64,000 bases of DNA. Origin: JADJWR01 sp964509545. Lineage in GTDB: Bacteria; Pseudomonadota; Gammaproteobacteria; Burkholderiales; Burkholderiaceae_F. The position numbers and the translations under genes are program-made. Below the pieces are notes generated by a model that worked only from the letters and a program-made list of their open reading frames with translations, ran no database searches and had not been told where the DNA came from. Below, piece after piece: positions 52,572 through 61,409 of the stretch (the first letter of the stretch is position 1; every line of letters starts with the position of its first letter). The stretch covers positions 1 to 64,000 of the forward strand of contig CAZDXQ010000001.1 of assembly GCA_964509545.1 (NCBI GenBank), in the 5' to 3' direction.

Positions 52572-53777
52572 TCACTTGCGGGCCGCGGCGAACTCGGCCG
52601 GCTGCACCGCCGAGCCGGCGCTGTTGCCCCAGCTGTTCTTGACGTAGGTCGCCACCGCCGCCAGTTCGACGTCAGACAGCGCCTTCCACGGCGGCATCGC
52701 GTTCTTGCCGTTAAGAAGGATGGCGATCTGCTGCTCCTTGTTCATTACGATCGGACTGCCGTCGAGCGCGGGGAACGCGCCCTTGACACCCTGCCCGTTG
52801 GCCTGGTGGCAGGCCTGGCAGTTGGCGGCATAGACCTTGGCGCCGCGCTCCTTCAGTTCCGCCAGTTGCCAGGTCTTGTTGGGGTCATCCCTGGCGGCCG
52901 CCAGCGCTTTCTTCTTCTCGGCGACCCACTTGCTGTAGTCCTCGCTGCTGACGACGCGCACGACGATCGGCATGAACGCATGGTCCTTGCCGCACAGTTC
53001 GGCACACTGGCCGCGGTAGGTGCCGACTTTCTCGGCGCGAAACCAGGTGTCCCGGACAAAGCCGGGGATGGCGTCCTGCTTGACGCCGAACGCCGGAATC
53101 ATCCAGGCGTGGATGACGTCGTTGGCGGTGGTGATCACGCGCACCTTCTTGTTGACCGGAACGACCACCTCGTTGTCGACCTCGATCAGGTAGGTCTTGT
53201 TGGCCAGCCGGCCGGCGACATCGTCGCCGTCGATCTGCGCGCGCGGCGTCGACAGGCGCGACAGGAAGGAAATGCCTTCGCCTTCGCCCTTCAGGTAGTC
53301 GTAGCCCCACATCCATTGGTAGCCGGTGGCCTTGATCGTCAGGTCGGCGTTGGTCGTGTCCTTCATTGCCACCACGGTCTTGGTCGCCGGCACGGCCATG
53401 CCGATCACGATCAGGAACGGGATCACGGTCCAGATGATCTCGACCTTGGTGCTTTCATGGAAGTTGGCCGGCACCGCGCCCTTCGAGCGGCGGTGGGCAT
53501 AGATCGAATAGAACATGACACCGAAAACGGCGACGAAGATCACGCCGCAGATGACCAGCATCATCCAGTGCAGGCTATGGATCTCCTCGGCGATGCGCGT
53601 GACCGGCGGTGCCAGGTTGTATCGGCTCTGGATCGCGGCGGCGCTGCCCGCAGCGGCGAGCGCGGCGGCAGCCATGGCCGACTTCCCAAGGAAACGCCGG
53701 ACCGCCCCAGGTTCCCTTGGGCGCAGCCCGGCCCTGGGGGTGCTCAGAAGTGTCTGCCTCATCGAGCGAATACTCAT
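52572..53777 (-). CDS. ctaC: Cytochrome c oxidase subunit 2 with fused cytochrome c domain
   Basis: A 401-residue subunit II. It has a signal region (about 28-48) and two membrane helices (about 70-92 and 113-130). The CuA site uses H223, C258, C262, H266 and M269 (GQCAELCGKDHAFM). A C-terminal cytochrome c domain carries CQACH (C320, C323, H324) with a methionine in NAMPPW as the likely sixth ligand. The fusion means the electron donor domain is built in. The start is taken as ATG 53777, with AGGA eight bases upstream. It lies 43 bp after the DUF2244 gene. Confidence 0.95.
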   Translation of the reverse strand: MSIRSMRQTLLSTPRAGLRPREPGAVRRFLGKSAMAAAALAAAGSAAAIQSRYNLAPPVTRIAEEIHSLHWMMLVICGVIFVAVFGVMFYSIYAHRRSKGAVPANFHESTKVEIIWTVIPFLIVIGMAVPATKTVVAMKDTTNADLTIKATGYQWMWGYDYLKGEGEGISFLSRLSTPRAQIDGDDVAGRLANKTYLIEVDNEVVVPVNKKVRVITTANDVIHAWMIPAFGVKQDAIPGFVRDTWFRAEKVGTYRGQCAELCGKDHAFMPIVVRVVSSEDYSKWVAEKKKALAAARDDPNKTWQLAELKERGAKVYAANCQACHQANGQGVKGAFPALDGSPIVMNKEQQIAILLNGKNAMPPWKALSDVELAAVATYVKNSWGNSAGSAVQPAEFAAARK

Positions 53778-53820
53778 CTTGGAATTCCTGCGCTGCGATT
53801 CACGATCCATCGGAAAGGCT

Positions 53821-54285
53821 TCAGGCCGGCCGCGGCCGGGCAAGCGCCATTCTCAGTTCCTCCGCCAACTGCACGCGGCGTGCATCGAGAAGGTGGCGAC
53901 CCACCTCGATGCGCCCCACGCCCGACGCCAGCCAGACGGTCACGCCGCCGGCGCTGCCGACCTGCTGCACTTCGACCCGCGTCCACGGCGACGGCAGGCG
54001 CCGCACCACATGCCGACCCTCTTGCACCTGCTCGACGGTGATCTCCCCTAGGCCGATCTCGATCCGTTCGTAATCTGCAGCGCGCCGGCCATAGCAGAAG
54101 AACGCCGCCGCCACCGCCAGCATCTCGATGCCGACGAACGGAAGAACCAGCCACAGGCCCTGCGCGGCAAAGACCGCGCCGAAGGCGAACGAAACCGCGA
54201 CGATCGACGCGAACACCGCCGCCACCTGTCCCGGACTCGCCGAACAGTTGCGCTTGATCATCCAGCAGCGGACGGAGTCGCTCAT
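53821..54285 (-). CDS. DUF2244 membrane protein
   Basis: A 154-residue protein with an N-terminal RCWMIKRNCSASPGQVAAVF and two transmembrane helices (about 21-60), then a soluble domain with EITVEQVQEGRHVVRRLPSP and VWLASGVGRIEVGRHL. This matches DUF2244, a family often placed before coxB. The ATG at 54285 is chosen because the conserved start follows directly. It is the first gene of the leftward oxidase operon. Confidence 0.85.
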   Translation of the reverse strand: MSDSVRCWMIKRNCSASPGQVAAVFASIVAVSFAFGAVFAAQGLWLVLPFVGIEMLAVAAAFFCYGRRAADYERIEIGLGEITVEQVQEGRHVVRRLPSPWTRVEVQQVGSAGGVTVWLASGVGRIEVGRHLLDARRVQLAEELRMALARPRPA

Positions 54286-54383
54286 CGCCAGGGCTTCGCA
54301 GTTTGCAGCGCGCACGCGGGAACCACCAGCGGAGCCCCGTCGAGTCGGCCGGATTGAAAGACCGGACCGGCGCAAGGGAGCGG

Positions 54384-54389
54384 ATTATA
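54384..54389 (-). promoter_or_regulatory. -10 element of the DUF2244-cox operon
   Basis: A perfect TATAAT on the minus strand lies about 95 bases before the DUF2244 start. It is preceded at -13 to -29 by an inverted repeat, TGCGCC-N5-GGCGCA (54394-54410). No good -35 is seen, so activation by a regulator at the repeat is plausible. Confidence 0.45.
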
Positions 54390-54393
54390 TGCA

Positions 54394-54410
54394 TGCGCCG
54401 GAATGGCGCA
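54394..54410. promoter_or_regulatory. Inverted repeat, candidate operator of the cox operon
   Basis: TGCGCC-N5-GGCGCA is a 6-bp perfect inverted repeat in the spacer region just upstream of the TATAAT. A second palindrome (CCCCC-T-GGGGG, 54412-54422) adjoins it. The binding protein is unknown. Confidence 0.35.
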
Positions 54411-54509
54411 TCCCCCTGGGGGTAAGACTTGTCCACAGCGCCGTGGAAAGGCGCCGCGACGTTCGGTCGGGCGCGGGCCGATCCCGCGCCGCAACAGGGC
54501 TCTCGCCGC

Positions 54510-54995
54510 CTACTTCGGCGGGATTCGCAGGTTCTGGCCGGGGTAGATCTTGTCCGGATGCGTCAGCATCGGCTTGTTGGCCTCGAAGATGCGCATGTAT
54601 TCATTGGCGTTGCCGTAGAACTGCTTGGCGATCTTCGACAGCGTGTCGCCCTTGACCACGGTGTAGAACTGCGCCGGCGGCGCGGCGCGAGAAACGGTCA
54701 TCTGGTCGTCGACACCGGCCACGCCTTCGACGTTGCCGACCGCGAGGATCGCCTTTTCCTTCGTTTCCTGGTCATCGGCAACCCCGTAGGCCTTGGCGAT
54801 ACCGGTGGCGCCATCGAAGGTCACCGTGAACGCCGTGATCTTCAGCCCGAGCGTCTGCACATAGTTCTCGATCGCCGTGGCCGCCGCGCGGTCGGCTTCC
54901 GCGCGTTTGGCCGGATCGGCGGTCTGCTCGGCAGCCTTCACTTCCTTGCCGAACAGTTTCTGCCCCGCCTCTTTCAGGAAAGTGAACAGTCCCAT
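54510..54995 (-). CDS. BON-LysM protein (YgaU/Kbp-like)
   Basis: A 161-residue protein with an N-terminal MGLFTFLKEAGQKLFG, a BON domain (about 40-105) and a C-terminal LysM domain (about 112-160, YTVVKGDTLSKIAKQFYGNA then IYPGQNLRIP). E. coli YgaU/Kbp is a potassium-binding stress protein with this layout. There is no signal peptide. AAGGAG lies seven bases before ATG 54995. It is located 62 bp downstream of the bioC stop on the same strand. Confidence 0.9.
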   Translation of the reverse strand: MGLFTFLKEAGQKLFGKEVKAAEQTADPAKRAEADRAAATAIENYVQTLGLKITAFTVTFDGATGIAKAYGVADDQETKEKAILAVGNVEGVAGVDDQMTVSRAAPPAQFYTVVKGDTLSKIAKQFYGNANEYMRIFEANKPMLTHPDKIYPGQNLRIPPK

Positions 54996-55057
54996 TTGCA
55001 TTCTCCTTCTGTCAGCAAAAAACCCGTCTTGATGCGCCCGGCGATGCTGCCGCCCGC

Positions 55058-55984
55058 TCATCGGTGCCGCAACTGCGCGCGCAGGTGATCGAGCGGTACC
55101 GTGGTCTGCCCGGCAACGCGCGATGCCGGCTTCCAGGCATGACCATAGGCGATCTCGAAGCTCAGCGTGATCCGACCCTGCCCATCGCGCGCGACCTCCA
55201 GCGCGTCGAGCAGGGCGCGGGCGCGGCGCCCGGAAACAAGACCCTTCGCCCGGTCGTCGCGGGGATTGCCGCCAAGTGCCGCCACTTCGCGCAGCAGCGC
55301 CTGCGGCGACTTGTAGGTCAGGCGGATGACCTCGGCATCCATCACAGGAGTCGCAAACCCGGCGGCGATCATCATGTCGCCGAAGTCATGCATGTCGACG
55401 AACGGCATCGGCCGCGCGGCGATGCCGGCGGCGGTGTAGGCGCGGCGCAGTTCCAGCAGCGTGTCCGGCCCGAAACAGGAAAACAGCAGCAAGCCGTCGG
55501 TGCGCAGCACGCGCAGCCATTCCGGGAAGACCGTGTGCGGCTGCGGGTGCCAGTTCAGCATCAGATTGCTGAACAGCAGGTCGACGCTGTCATCCGCCAG
55601 CGGCAGCCGAGTCGCCTCGGCGCACACTGCCGAGGCCCGCGCTGCCCGCCAGGGCAGCCGCAGTCGCGGCGGCCGCACGGCGCGGGCGAGCATCGCCGGC
55701 GACAGATCGACGCCGAGCCAGTGTGCCTGCGCAAAACGGGCCAGCAGCGCTTCGCGTGCGCCGCCCGCGCCGCAGCCGACATCGGCGATCCGGCGCGGGT
55801 CGAGGCGTATGACATCGAGGCGTTCGATCAGGCGCCGGCCGACCTCGCGCACGATGAACTCATGCCGCGCAAGGCGCTCGACGCGGCGATCGAACTGCCG
55901 GCGAACGGTGTCGATGCGCGCCGGAATCCGCGGCGGATCGACAACGGTCGGTGTCAGGTGGGAAGAGCCGGGGCCGAGCGACAT
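55058..55984 (-). CDS. bioC: Malonyl-ACP O-methyltransferase-like (BioC)
   Basis: A 308-residue class I methyltransferase. RQFDRRVERLARHEFIVREV (about 29-48) and the SAM motif DVGCGAGGAREALL, with VDLSPAMLARA and FSNLMLNWHPQP, match BioC-like proteins. BioC methylates malonyl-ACP to start biotin synthesis. No other biotin genes are in the window, but a bioC-like gene divergent from comF is a familiar arrangement. The ATG at 55984 has no clear Shine-Dalgarno; the frame further upstream overlaps comF. Confidence 0.75.
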   Translation of the reverse strand: MSLGPGSSHLTPTVVDPPRIPARIDTVRRQFDRRVERLARHEFIVREVGRRLIERLDVIRLDPRRIADVGCGAGGAREALLARFAQAHWLGVDLSPAMLARAVRPPRLRLPWRAARASAVCAEATRLPLADDSVDLLFSNLMLNWHPQPHTVFPEWLRVLRTDGLLLFSCFGPDTLLELRRAYTAAGIAARPMPFVDMHDFGDMMIAAGFATPVMDAEVIRLTYKSPQALLREVAALGGNPRDDRAKGLVSGRRARALLDALEVARDGQGRITLSFEIAYGHAWKPASRVAGQTTVPLDHLRAQLRHR

Positions 55985-56036
55985 GGCTGACCGACGCGCG
56001 TTCCGTAGCGCTCGATGGCAAACCGGCGCCGCGGTG

Positions 56037-56801
56037 ATGAAGGTCGAGTCCAGTATATGCTGGACCGACATCCACGGTGGCGAGGCCAGGTTGAGCGCGG
56101 TCAATCAGCCCTTTGCGCGTGCGCGCGGCGCGCTGCGGTCGCTGCTCGCGTCGCGCTGCGCGGTCTGCGATCTCGCGCCCGGCGACCCGCTGTGCGCAGG
56201 CTGCGCACGCGACTACTTCGCCACGGAAGCGCGGCGCTGCTGCGTGTGCGCGCTGCGCCTGCCGCCGGCCGTGGCCGCCATGCGTTGCGGCGGCTGCCTG
56301 CGCAGTGCGCCACACTTCGACGCGACGATCGCGCTGTCCGATTACGCGCCTCCGGTCGACCGGATGATCGCGGCGCTGAAGTTCGACGGCCGTCTGCCGC
56401 TGGCCCGCGCCTTCGGCACCCTTCTTGCCGCAGCCGCGGCGGACCTGCTGCGCGAAACCTGCGCGATCTGTCCGGTCCCGCTTGCCTTCGAGCGCCTGTC
56501 CGAACGCGGCTTCAACCAGGCGCACGAAATCGCCCGCCGCGTCGCCGCATGCTGCGGCAGGCCGCTGCGCGCCGACATCCTGCTGCGCACGAGGCACACG
56601 GCAGCGCAAATGGAACTGTCGCTGGCGGAACGGCGGCGCAACGTGCGCGGCGCCTTTGTCGCGCGCGGCGACCTCGCCGGCCGCATCGTCGTCATCGACG
56701 ACGTGATGACCACCGGTTCTACGCTCGACGAGATCGCCGCGGCGCTCAAACGCGCCGGCGCCGCACAGGTGGCGAACCTGGTCGTGGCGCGCACGCCGTA
56801 G
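56037..56801 (+). CDS. ComF-family phosphoribosyltransferase-like protein
   Basis: A 254-residue ComF/GntX-type protein. The N-terminal zinc-finger region has paired cysteines (CAVC at 41-44, CAGC at 53-56, CCVC and CGGC further on). The C-terminal PRTase domain has RGFNQAHEIAR and the PRPP loop VVIDDVMTTGST (about 219-230). ComF acts in natural DNA uptake in competent bacteria; GntX acts in DNA utilisation. It diverges from bioC across 52 bp. The start is the first ATG giving the zinc region; no Shine-Dalgarno is obvious. Confidence 0.88.
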   Translation: MKVESSICWTDIHGGEARLSAVNQPFARARGALRSLLASRCAVCDLAPGDPLCAGCARDYFATEARRCCVCALRLPPAVAAMRCGGCLRSAPHFDATIALSDYAPPVDRMIAALKFDGRLPLARAFGTLLAAAAADLLRETCAICPVPLAFERLSERGFNQAHEIARRVAACCGRPLRADILLRTRHTAAQMELSLAERRRNVRGAFVARGDLAGRIVVIDDVMTTGSTLDEIAAALKRAGAAQVANLVVARTP

Positions 56802-56810
56802 CGGCGTGCT

Positions 56811-56930
56811 GCTTATCGAGCTGCCTTCTCGCTGACGCTCGAAGGCTTCGCGCTTGGGGCGGCCCGGCGCGCTTATCGAGCTGCCTTCTCGCTGACGCTC
56901 GAAGGCTTCGCGCTTGGGGCGGCCCGGCGC
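56811..56930. repeat. Perfect 60-bp tandem duplication
   Basis: A 60-bp unit (gcttatcgag to ggcccggcgc) at 56811-56870 is repeated exactly at 56871-56930, with the next three bases also matching. It fills the gap between the convergent comF and HIT genes, so it is outside both. The unit holds a CGAAG-G-CTTCG short hairpin and a GC-rich end. The identity of both copies suggests a recent duplication. Confidence 0.95.
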
Positions 56931-56932
56931 GC

Positions 56933-57373
56933 TCAGGTCGCCGCGTTCAGTCGCGCCGCGATGCCCGCGCGCAGCGCGGTCAGGCGCGCGCGTCGCTCGG
57001 CAAGCAGCGCAGGATCGGGCTCGCGCTGCCGCGCGCCCCAGACCGACTGCGGAAAGTGCGCATCGTCGGCGAAGCGCGGGATCACGTGCCAGTGCAGGTG
57101 CGGCGTCATGTTGCCGAGGCTGGCCAGGTTGATCTTGTCCGGCGCCAGCACTTCGCGCTGCGCCGACTCCACCGCGAGCACCGCATCGAGCAGGCGCAGC
57201 CGTTGCGCCGGCGCGAGGTCGGTGACCTCGCGCACATGCGCGTTGACGATCACGCGCACATAGCCCGGATAGTCGGGCTCCTCGACCAGGACCACGCGCA
57301 GAAACCCGTCGCGGTACAGAACCTCGCCGCCGTCTTCGCCGCACAGCGCGCACGGCTGCGGCGACAGGATCAC
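56933..57373 (-). CDS. HIT-family nucleotide hydrolase
   Basis: A 146-residue histidine-triad protein. The HIT motif is HLHWHVI (about residue 94-100) in PHLHWHVIPRF. CALC and a later NAHVREVTDL are family features. These enzymes hydrolyse nucleoside phosphoramidates or dinucleotides. The start is GTG 57373, whose bases overlap the stop of the preceding FAD oxidase gene (GTGA), indicating translational coupling. The open frame upstream is antisense-like. The stop lies next to the 60-bp repeat. Confidence 0.9.
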   Translation of the reverse strand: MILSPQPCALCGEDGGEVLYRDGFLRVVLVEEPDYPGYVRVIVNAHVREVTDLAPAQRLRLLDAVLAVESAQREVLAPDKINLASLGNMTPHLHWHVIPRFADDAHFPQSVWGARQREPDPALLAERRARLTALRAGIAARLNAAT

Positions 57374-60300
57374 ACCAGCACCCGCTCGATTCCGCCGCTG
57401 TTGGCCGCCGCGACGTAGCGCGGCAGCCAGTCGGCGCCGAGGATGGCACGCGCCAGCTCGACGACGATGTAGTCGGCGTCGACATCGGCGTCGTCGTTGT
57501 AGCGGGCCAGGCCCTGCAGGCACGACGGACACGAGGTCAGCACCCTGATCTCGCCCTTGAAGCCGTCGGCGCGGAGCCGCTCCGCGCCCCTGCGCATCTC
57601 GATCTCCTTGCGGAAGCGCACCTGCGTCGACACGTCCGGCCGGCTCACCGCCAGCGTTCCGCTTTCGCCGCAGCAGCGGTCGCTCTTGATGATCTTCGTG
57701 CCGTCGGCCGTGGCGATCAGCGCGTTGACGGTCTTCAGCGGGTCCTGCTGCTTCATCGGGCTGTGGCAGGGGTCGTGGTACATGTAGCGCGCGCCGCTCA
57801 CCCCTTCCAGCCTGACTCCCTTCTCCAGCAGGTACTCGTGAATGTCGACGATCCGGCAGCCTGGAAAGATCTCCTCGAATTTGTAGCCGGCAAGCTGGTC
57901 GTAGCAGGTGCCGCAGGAGACGACCACGGTGCGGATGTCGAGGTAGTTCAGCGTGTTGGCCACACGATGAAACAGCACTCGGTTGTCGGTGATGATCTTT
58001 TCCGCCCTGTCGAACTGGCCGGCGCCGCGCTGCGGGTAGCCGCAGCACAGATAGCCGGGTGGCAGAACCGTCTGCACGCCGACGTGCCAGAGCATCGCCT
58101 GTGTGGCCAGCCCCACCTGCGAGAACAGCCGCTCGGAGCCGCAGCCTGGAAAGTAGAACACCGCCTCGGCATCGACCGTCGTCGTCTGCGGGTCGCGGAT
58201 CACAGGCACGTAGCGCGGATCCTCGACGTCGAGCAGCGCCCGCGCCGTCTTCTTCGGCAGTCCCACCGGCATCTTCTTGTTGACGAAATGGATCACCTGC
58301 GCCTTGAGCGCCGGCCTGCCGGTGGAGGCCGGCGGCTGTCGCGTCTGCGCCCGCGCCGCCAGCGCAAAGAAGCGGTTGCCCAGCCGCTGCAGCCGGTAGC
58401 CCCAGTCGATCATCAGCTTGCGCGCCAGCTTGATCGTCTCCGGCCGTGTGGCGTTGAGGAAGAACATCGACGCCGCGGTGCCGGGATTGAAGCGCTTCTT
58501 GCCCATGCGCCGCAGCAGATCCCGCATCGCCATCGTCACGTCGCCGAAGTCGATGTCGACCGGGCACGGCGTCACGCACTTGTGGCAGACGGTGCAGTGG
58601 GCGGCCACGTCGTCGAACTCTTCCCAGTGCCGCAGCGATATGCCGCGCCGCGTCTGCTCCTCGTACAGGAAGGCTTCGATCAGCAGCGAGGTGGCGAGGA
58701 TCTTGTTGCGCGGCGAATACAGCAGATTGGCGCGCGGCACGTGCGTAGCGCACACCGGCTTGCACTTGCCGCAGCGCAGGCAGTCCTTGATCGCGTCCGA
58801 GACGCTCTTGATGTCGGACTGCTGCATGATCAGCGACTCGTGCCCCATCAGGCCGAAGCTCGGCGTGTAGGCCGACTCCAGCGTGCTGCCGGCCATCAGC
58901 TTTCCCTTGTTGAATCGGCCTTCCGGGTCGATGCGGTTCTTGTAGGCGCGGAACTCGCGCGTTTCCGCCTCAGACAGGAACTCGAGCTTGGTCATGCCGA
59001 TGCCGTGCTCGCCGGAGATGACCCCGCCGAGCTCGCGAGCGATGCCCATGATCCGCGCCACGGTGCGGTGCGCGGTCGCCAGCATTTCGTAGTCGTCGGA
59101 GTTCACCGGGATGTTGGTGTGCACGTTGCCGTCGCCGGCATGCATGTGCAGGGCGACGAAGACGCGGCCGTGCAGCACGCGCTGGTGGATCGCCTCGCAC
59201 TCGGCCAGCACCGGCGCGAAGGCGGCTCCGGAGAAGATCCGTTCCAGCGGCGCGCGGATCTCCGTCTTCCACGACACCCGGATCGTCCGTTCCTGCAGCA
59301 GGTCGATGAGCCGCAGCGCCGGCCGGCTGCCGTCGCCGGCCACATGCGTGATGCCGAGCGCCGCCAGGTCGGCCGCCACATCGGCCACCGCGGCATCGAA
59401 GTGCTGCAGCAGCCAGGTCCAGCGACGGCGCGCAAAGGCCAGCAGTTCGCGCGCCGAATCGAGGCGCTCGCCGACGATCTCGTCGCGCGAGAGCCGGTCG
59501 AAGTCCGGATCGCCGGTCGAGCCGAGCGCGAACTCGGTGTCGAGGAATGCCTGCAGCGCGTCGATGAGCGCCAGCTTGTTGCGGATCGACAGCTCGATGT
59601 TGATACGCTCGATGGCGTCGGTGTAGTCGCCCATCCGCTGCAGCGGGATCACCACGTCCTCGTTCAGCTTGAAGGCGTTGGTGTGGCGGGCGATCGCCGC
59701 CGTCCTGGCGCGGTCGAGCCAGAACTTCTTGCGCGCCTCGCCGCTGGCGGCGACGAAGCCCTCGCCGCTGCGCGCGTTGGCGATGCGCACGACTTCGGCG
59801 GCGGCGCGCGCCACGGCCGCGTCGTCGTCGCCGACGATGTCGCCGAGCAGCACCATCTTCGGCAGCCCGCCGCGACGCGACTTGGTGCTGTAGCCGACCG
59901 CGCGCAGGTAGCGTTCGTCGAGATGCTCGAGGCCGGCGAGGACAGCCCCTCCGGGGCGCTGGTCCAGATGCTGCTTGATCTCGACGATCGACGGCACTGC
60001 CTCGCGTGCCGCGCCGAAGAACTCCAGGCAGACGGTGCGGATGTGCGGTGGCATGCGGTGCAGCACCCAGCGCGCCGCGGTGATCAGTCCGTCGCAGCCT
60101 TCCTTCTGGACGCCGGGCAGGCCGCCGAGGAACTTGTCGGTGACGTCCTTGCCGAGCCCGACCTTGCGGAAGCGCCGGCCCTCGATCTGCAGCCGTTCGC
60201 GCTTCAGTTCGCGCGCGCGTTCGGCCGGCTGGCGGCCGTCCTTCCACACCAGTTCGAACGTCGCCAGTTCGACGTCGTGGATCTTGCCGCGGTTGTGCTC

Positions 60301-61305
60301 GAGCCGGCTCACTTCGAGCCAGTTGCCCTCGCAGTCGACCATCCGCCACCAGACGAGGTTGTCGAGCGCCGTGCCCCACAGCACCGCTTTCTTTCCGCCC
60401 GCGTTCATGGCGATGTTGCCGCCGACGCAGGAGGAATCGGCCGAGGTCGGATCGACGGCGAAAACCAGCCCGGCCGCCTCGGCCGCGTCCGACACCCGCC
60501 GCGTCACCACGCCGGCACCGGTGAGGATCGTCGGCACCTCGCCGTCGACGCCGGGCAGCAGCGTGTGTTCGACGTTGCCCAGACGTTCCAGCTTCTCGGT
60601 GTTGATCACCGCCGAACGCGATGTCAGCGGCACGCAACTGCCGGTGTAGCCGGTGCCGCCGCCGCGCGGGATGACCGTCAGCCCGAGTTCGAAGCAGGCG
60701 CGAACCAGCGCCGGCACCTCGTCCTCTTCGTCCGGCGCGAGCACAACGAACGGATACTCGACGCGCCAGTCGGTCGCGTCGGTGACATGCGAGACACGGG
60801 CGAAAGCGTCGAAGCAGACGTTATCGGCACGCGTGATGCGCTCGAACCGCCGCCGCGCCGCCTTGCGCAGATCCCAGGTATCGGAGAACTCGCGCTTGAA
60901 CGCCTCGACGCAGCGCGTTGCGGCAGCAAGCAGCATCCCGACCTTGGCGTCACGCGCGGGATCGGAGGCATCGCGTCGCTTCTCCACCTCATGCAGCCGG
61001 TGGTGCAATGCCTCGACCAGCATCGCCCGCCGCTTCGGATTGTCGAGCAGGTCCTCCTGCAGGTACGGATTGCGCTGCACGGCCCAGACGTCGCCGAGCA
61101 CCTCGTAGAGCATGCGCGCGCTGCGTCCGGTGCGCCGTTCGCTGCGCAATTCGTCCAGCACCCGCCAGGCTTCGGCGCCGAGCAGCCGGATCACGATCTC
61201 GCGATCGGAGAACGACGTGTAGTTGTACGGAATCTCGCGCAGGCGCACGGCCTCGGCGGGCGCGGCAGCGGGCTTCAGGGCGCCGGGTGGCAGGGGGGCG
61301 TTCAT
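57370..61305 (-). CDS. FAD-linked oxidase fused to Fe-S oxidoreductase (DUF3683)
   Basis: A very large (1311-residue) respiratory-type dehydrogenase. The N-terminal DUF3683 region (REIPYNYTSFSDREIVIRLL) is followed by a VAO-type FAD-binding domain (PRGGGTGYTGSCVPL) and its C-terminal cap (HMHAGDGNVHTNIP, GVISGEHGIGMTKLEFL). Two ferredoxin-like 4Fe-4S motifs follow, near residues 840 and 900 (CLRCGKCKPVC, CTVCHKCVTPCP). Two CCG repeats come last (FPGCGSERLF, CCGYPQRGAG, YHDPCH, RCCGESGT). It probably oxidises a 2-hydroxyacid such as D-lactate or D-2-hydroxyglutarate and passes electrons to the quinone pool or another acceptor. It is coupled to the HIT gene. Confidence 0.92.
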   Translation of the reverse strand: MNAPLPPGALKPAAAPAEAVRLREIPYNYTSFSDREIVIRLLGAEAWRVLDELRSERRTGRSARMLYEVLGDVWAVQRNPYLQEDLLDNPKRRAMLVEALHHRLHEVEKRRDASDPARDAKVGMLLAAATRCVEAFKREFSDTWDLRKAARRRFERITRADNVCFDAFARVSHVTDATDWRVEYPFVVLAPDEEDEVPALVRACFELGLTVIPRGGGTGYTGSCVPLTSRSAVINTEKLERLGNVEHTLLPGVDGEVPTILTGAGVVTRRVSDAAEAAGLVFAVDPTSADSSCVGGNIAMNAGGKKAVLWGTALDNLVWWRMVDCEGNWLEVSRLEHNRGKIHDVELATFELVWKDGRQPAERARELKRERLQIEGRRFRKVGLGKDVTDKFLGGLPGVQKEGCDGLITAARWVLHRMPPHIRTVCLEFFGAAREAVPSIVEIKQHLDQRPGGAVLAGLEHLDERYLRAVGYSTKSRRGGLPKMVLLGDIVGDDDAAVARAAAEVVRIANARSGEGFVAASGEARKKFWLDRARTAAIARHTNAFKLNEDVVIPLQRMGDYTDAIERINIELSIRNKLALIDALQAFLDTEFALGSTGDPDFDRLSRDEIVGERLDSARELLAFARRRWTWLLQHFDAAVADVAADLAALGITHVAGDGSRPALRLIDLLQERTIRVSWKTEIRAPLERIFSGAAFAPVLAECEAIHQRVLHGRVFVALHMHAGDGNVHTNIPVNSDDYEMLATAHRTVARIMGIARELGGVISGEHGIGMTKLEFLSEAETREFRAYKNRIDPEGRFNKGKLMAGSTLESAYTPSFGLMGHESLIMQQSDIKSVSDAIKDCLRCGKCKPVCATHVPRANLLYSPRNKILATSLLIEAFLYEEQTRRGISLRHWEEFDDVAAHCTVCHKCVTPCPVDIDFGDVTMAMRDLLRRMGKKRFNPGTAASMFFLNATRPETIKLARKLMIDWGYRLQRLGNRFFALAARAQTRQPPASTGRPALKAQVIHFVNKKMPVGLPKKTARALLDVEDPRYVPVIRDPQTTTVDAEAVFYFPGCGSERLFSQVGLATQAMLWHVGVQTVLPPGYLCCGYPQRGAGQFDRAEKIITDNRVLFHRVANTLNYLDIRTVVVSCGTCYDQLAGYKFEEIFPGCRIVDIHEYLLEKGVRLEGVSGARYMYHDPCHSPMKQQDPLKTVNALIATADGTKIIKSDRCCGESGTLAVSRPDVSTQVRFRKEIEMRRGAERLRADGFKGEIRVLTSCPSCLQGLARYNDDADVDADYIVVELARAILGADWLPRYVAAANSGGIERVLV

Positions 61306-61409
61306 CAGGCGGGCGACGTGCGGTGCGCAGCAAAGCTGCGCCTTTGCGCAGTGTATATGTTGCAGTGCGGCGTCACCCGTGCCGCGGCAGGGGTCTGCGC
61401 TGTTTCGCT

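Noticed and set aside
54429..54437. TTGTCCACA, one base from a DnaA box
   Set aside because: It is a single imperfect box with no cluster, no AT-rich unwinding region and no replication genes nearby.
55860..57485. Minus-strand open frame reading through the 60-bp repeat, with a repeated peptide
   Set aside because: It is antisense to comF and out of frame with the HIT gene; the repeated peptide only reflects the DNA duplication.
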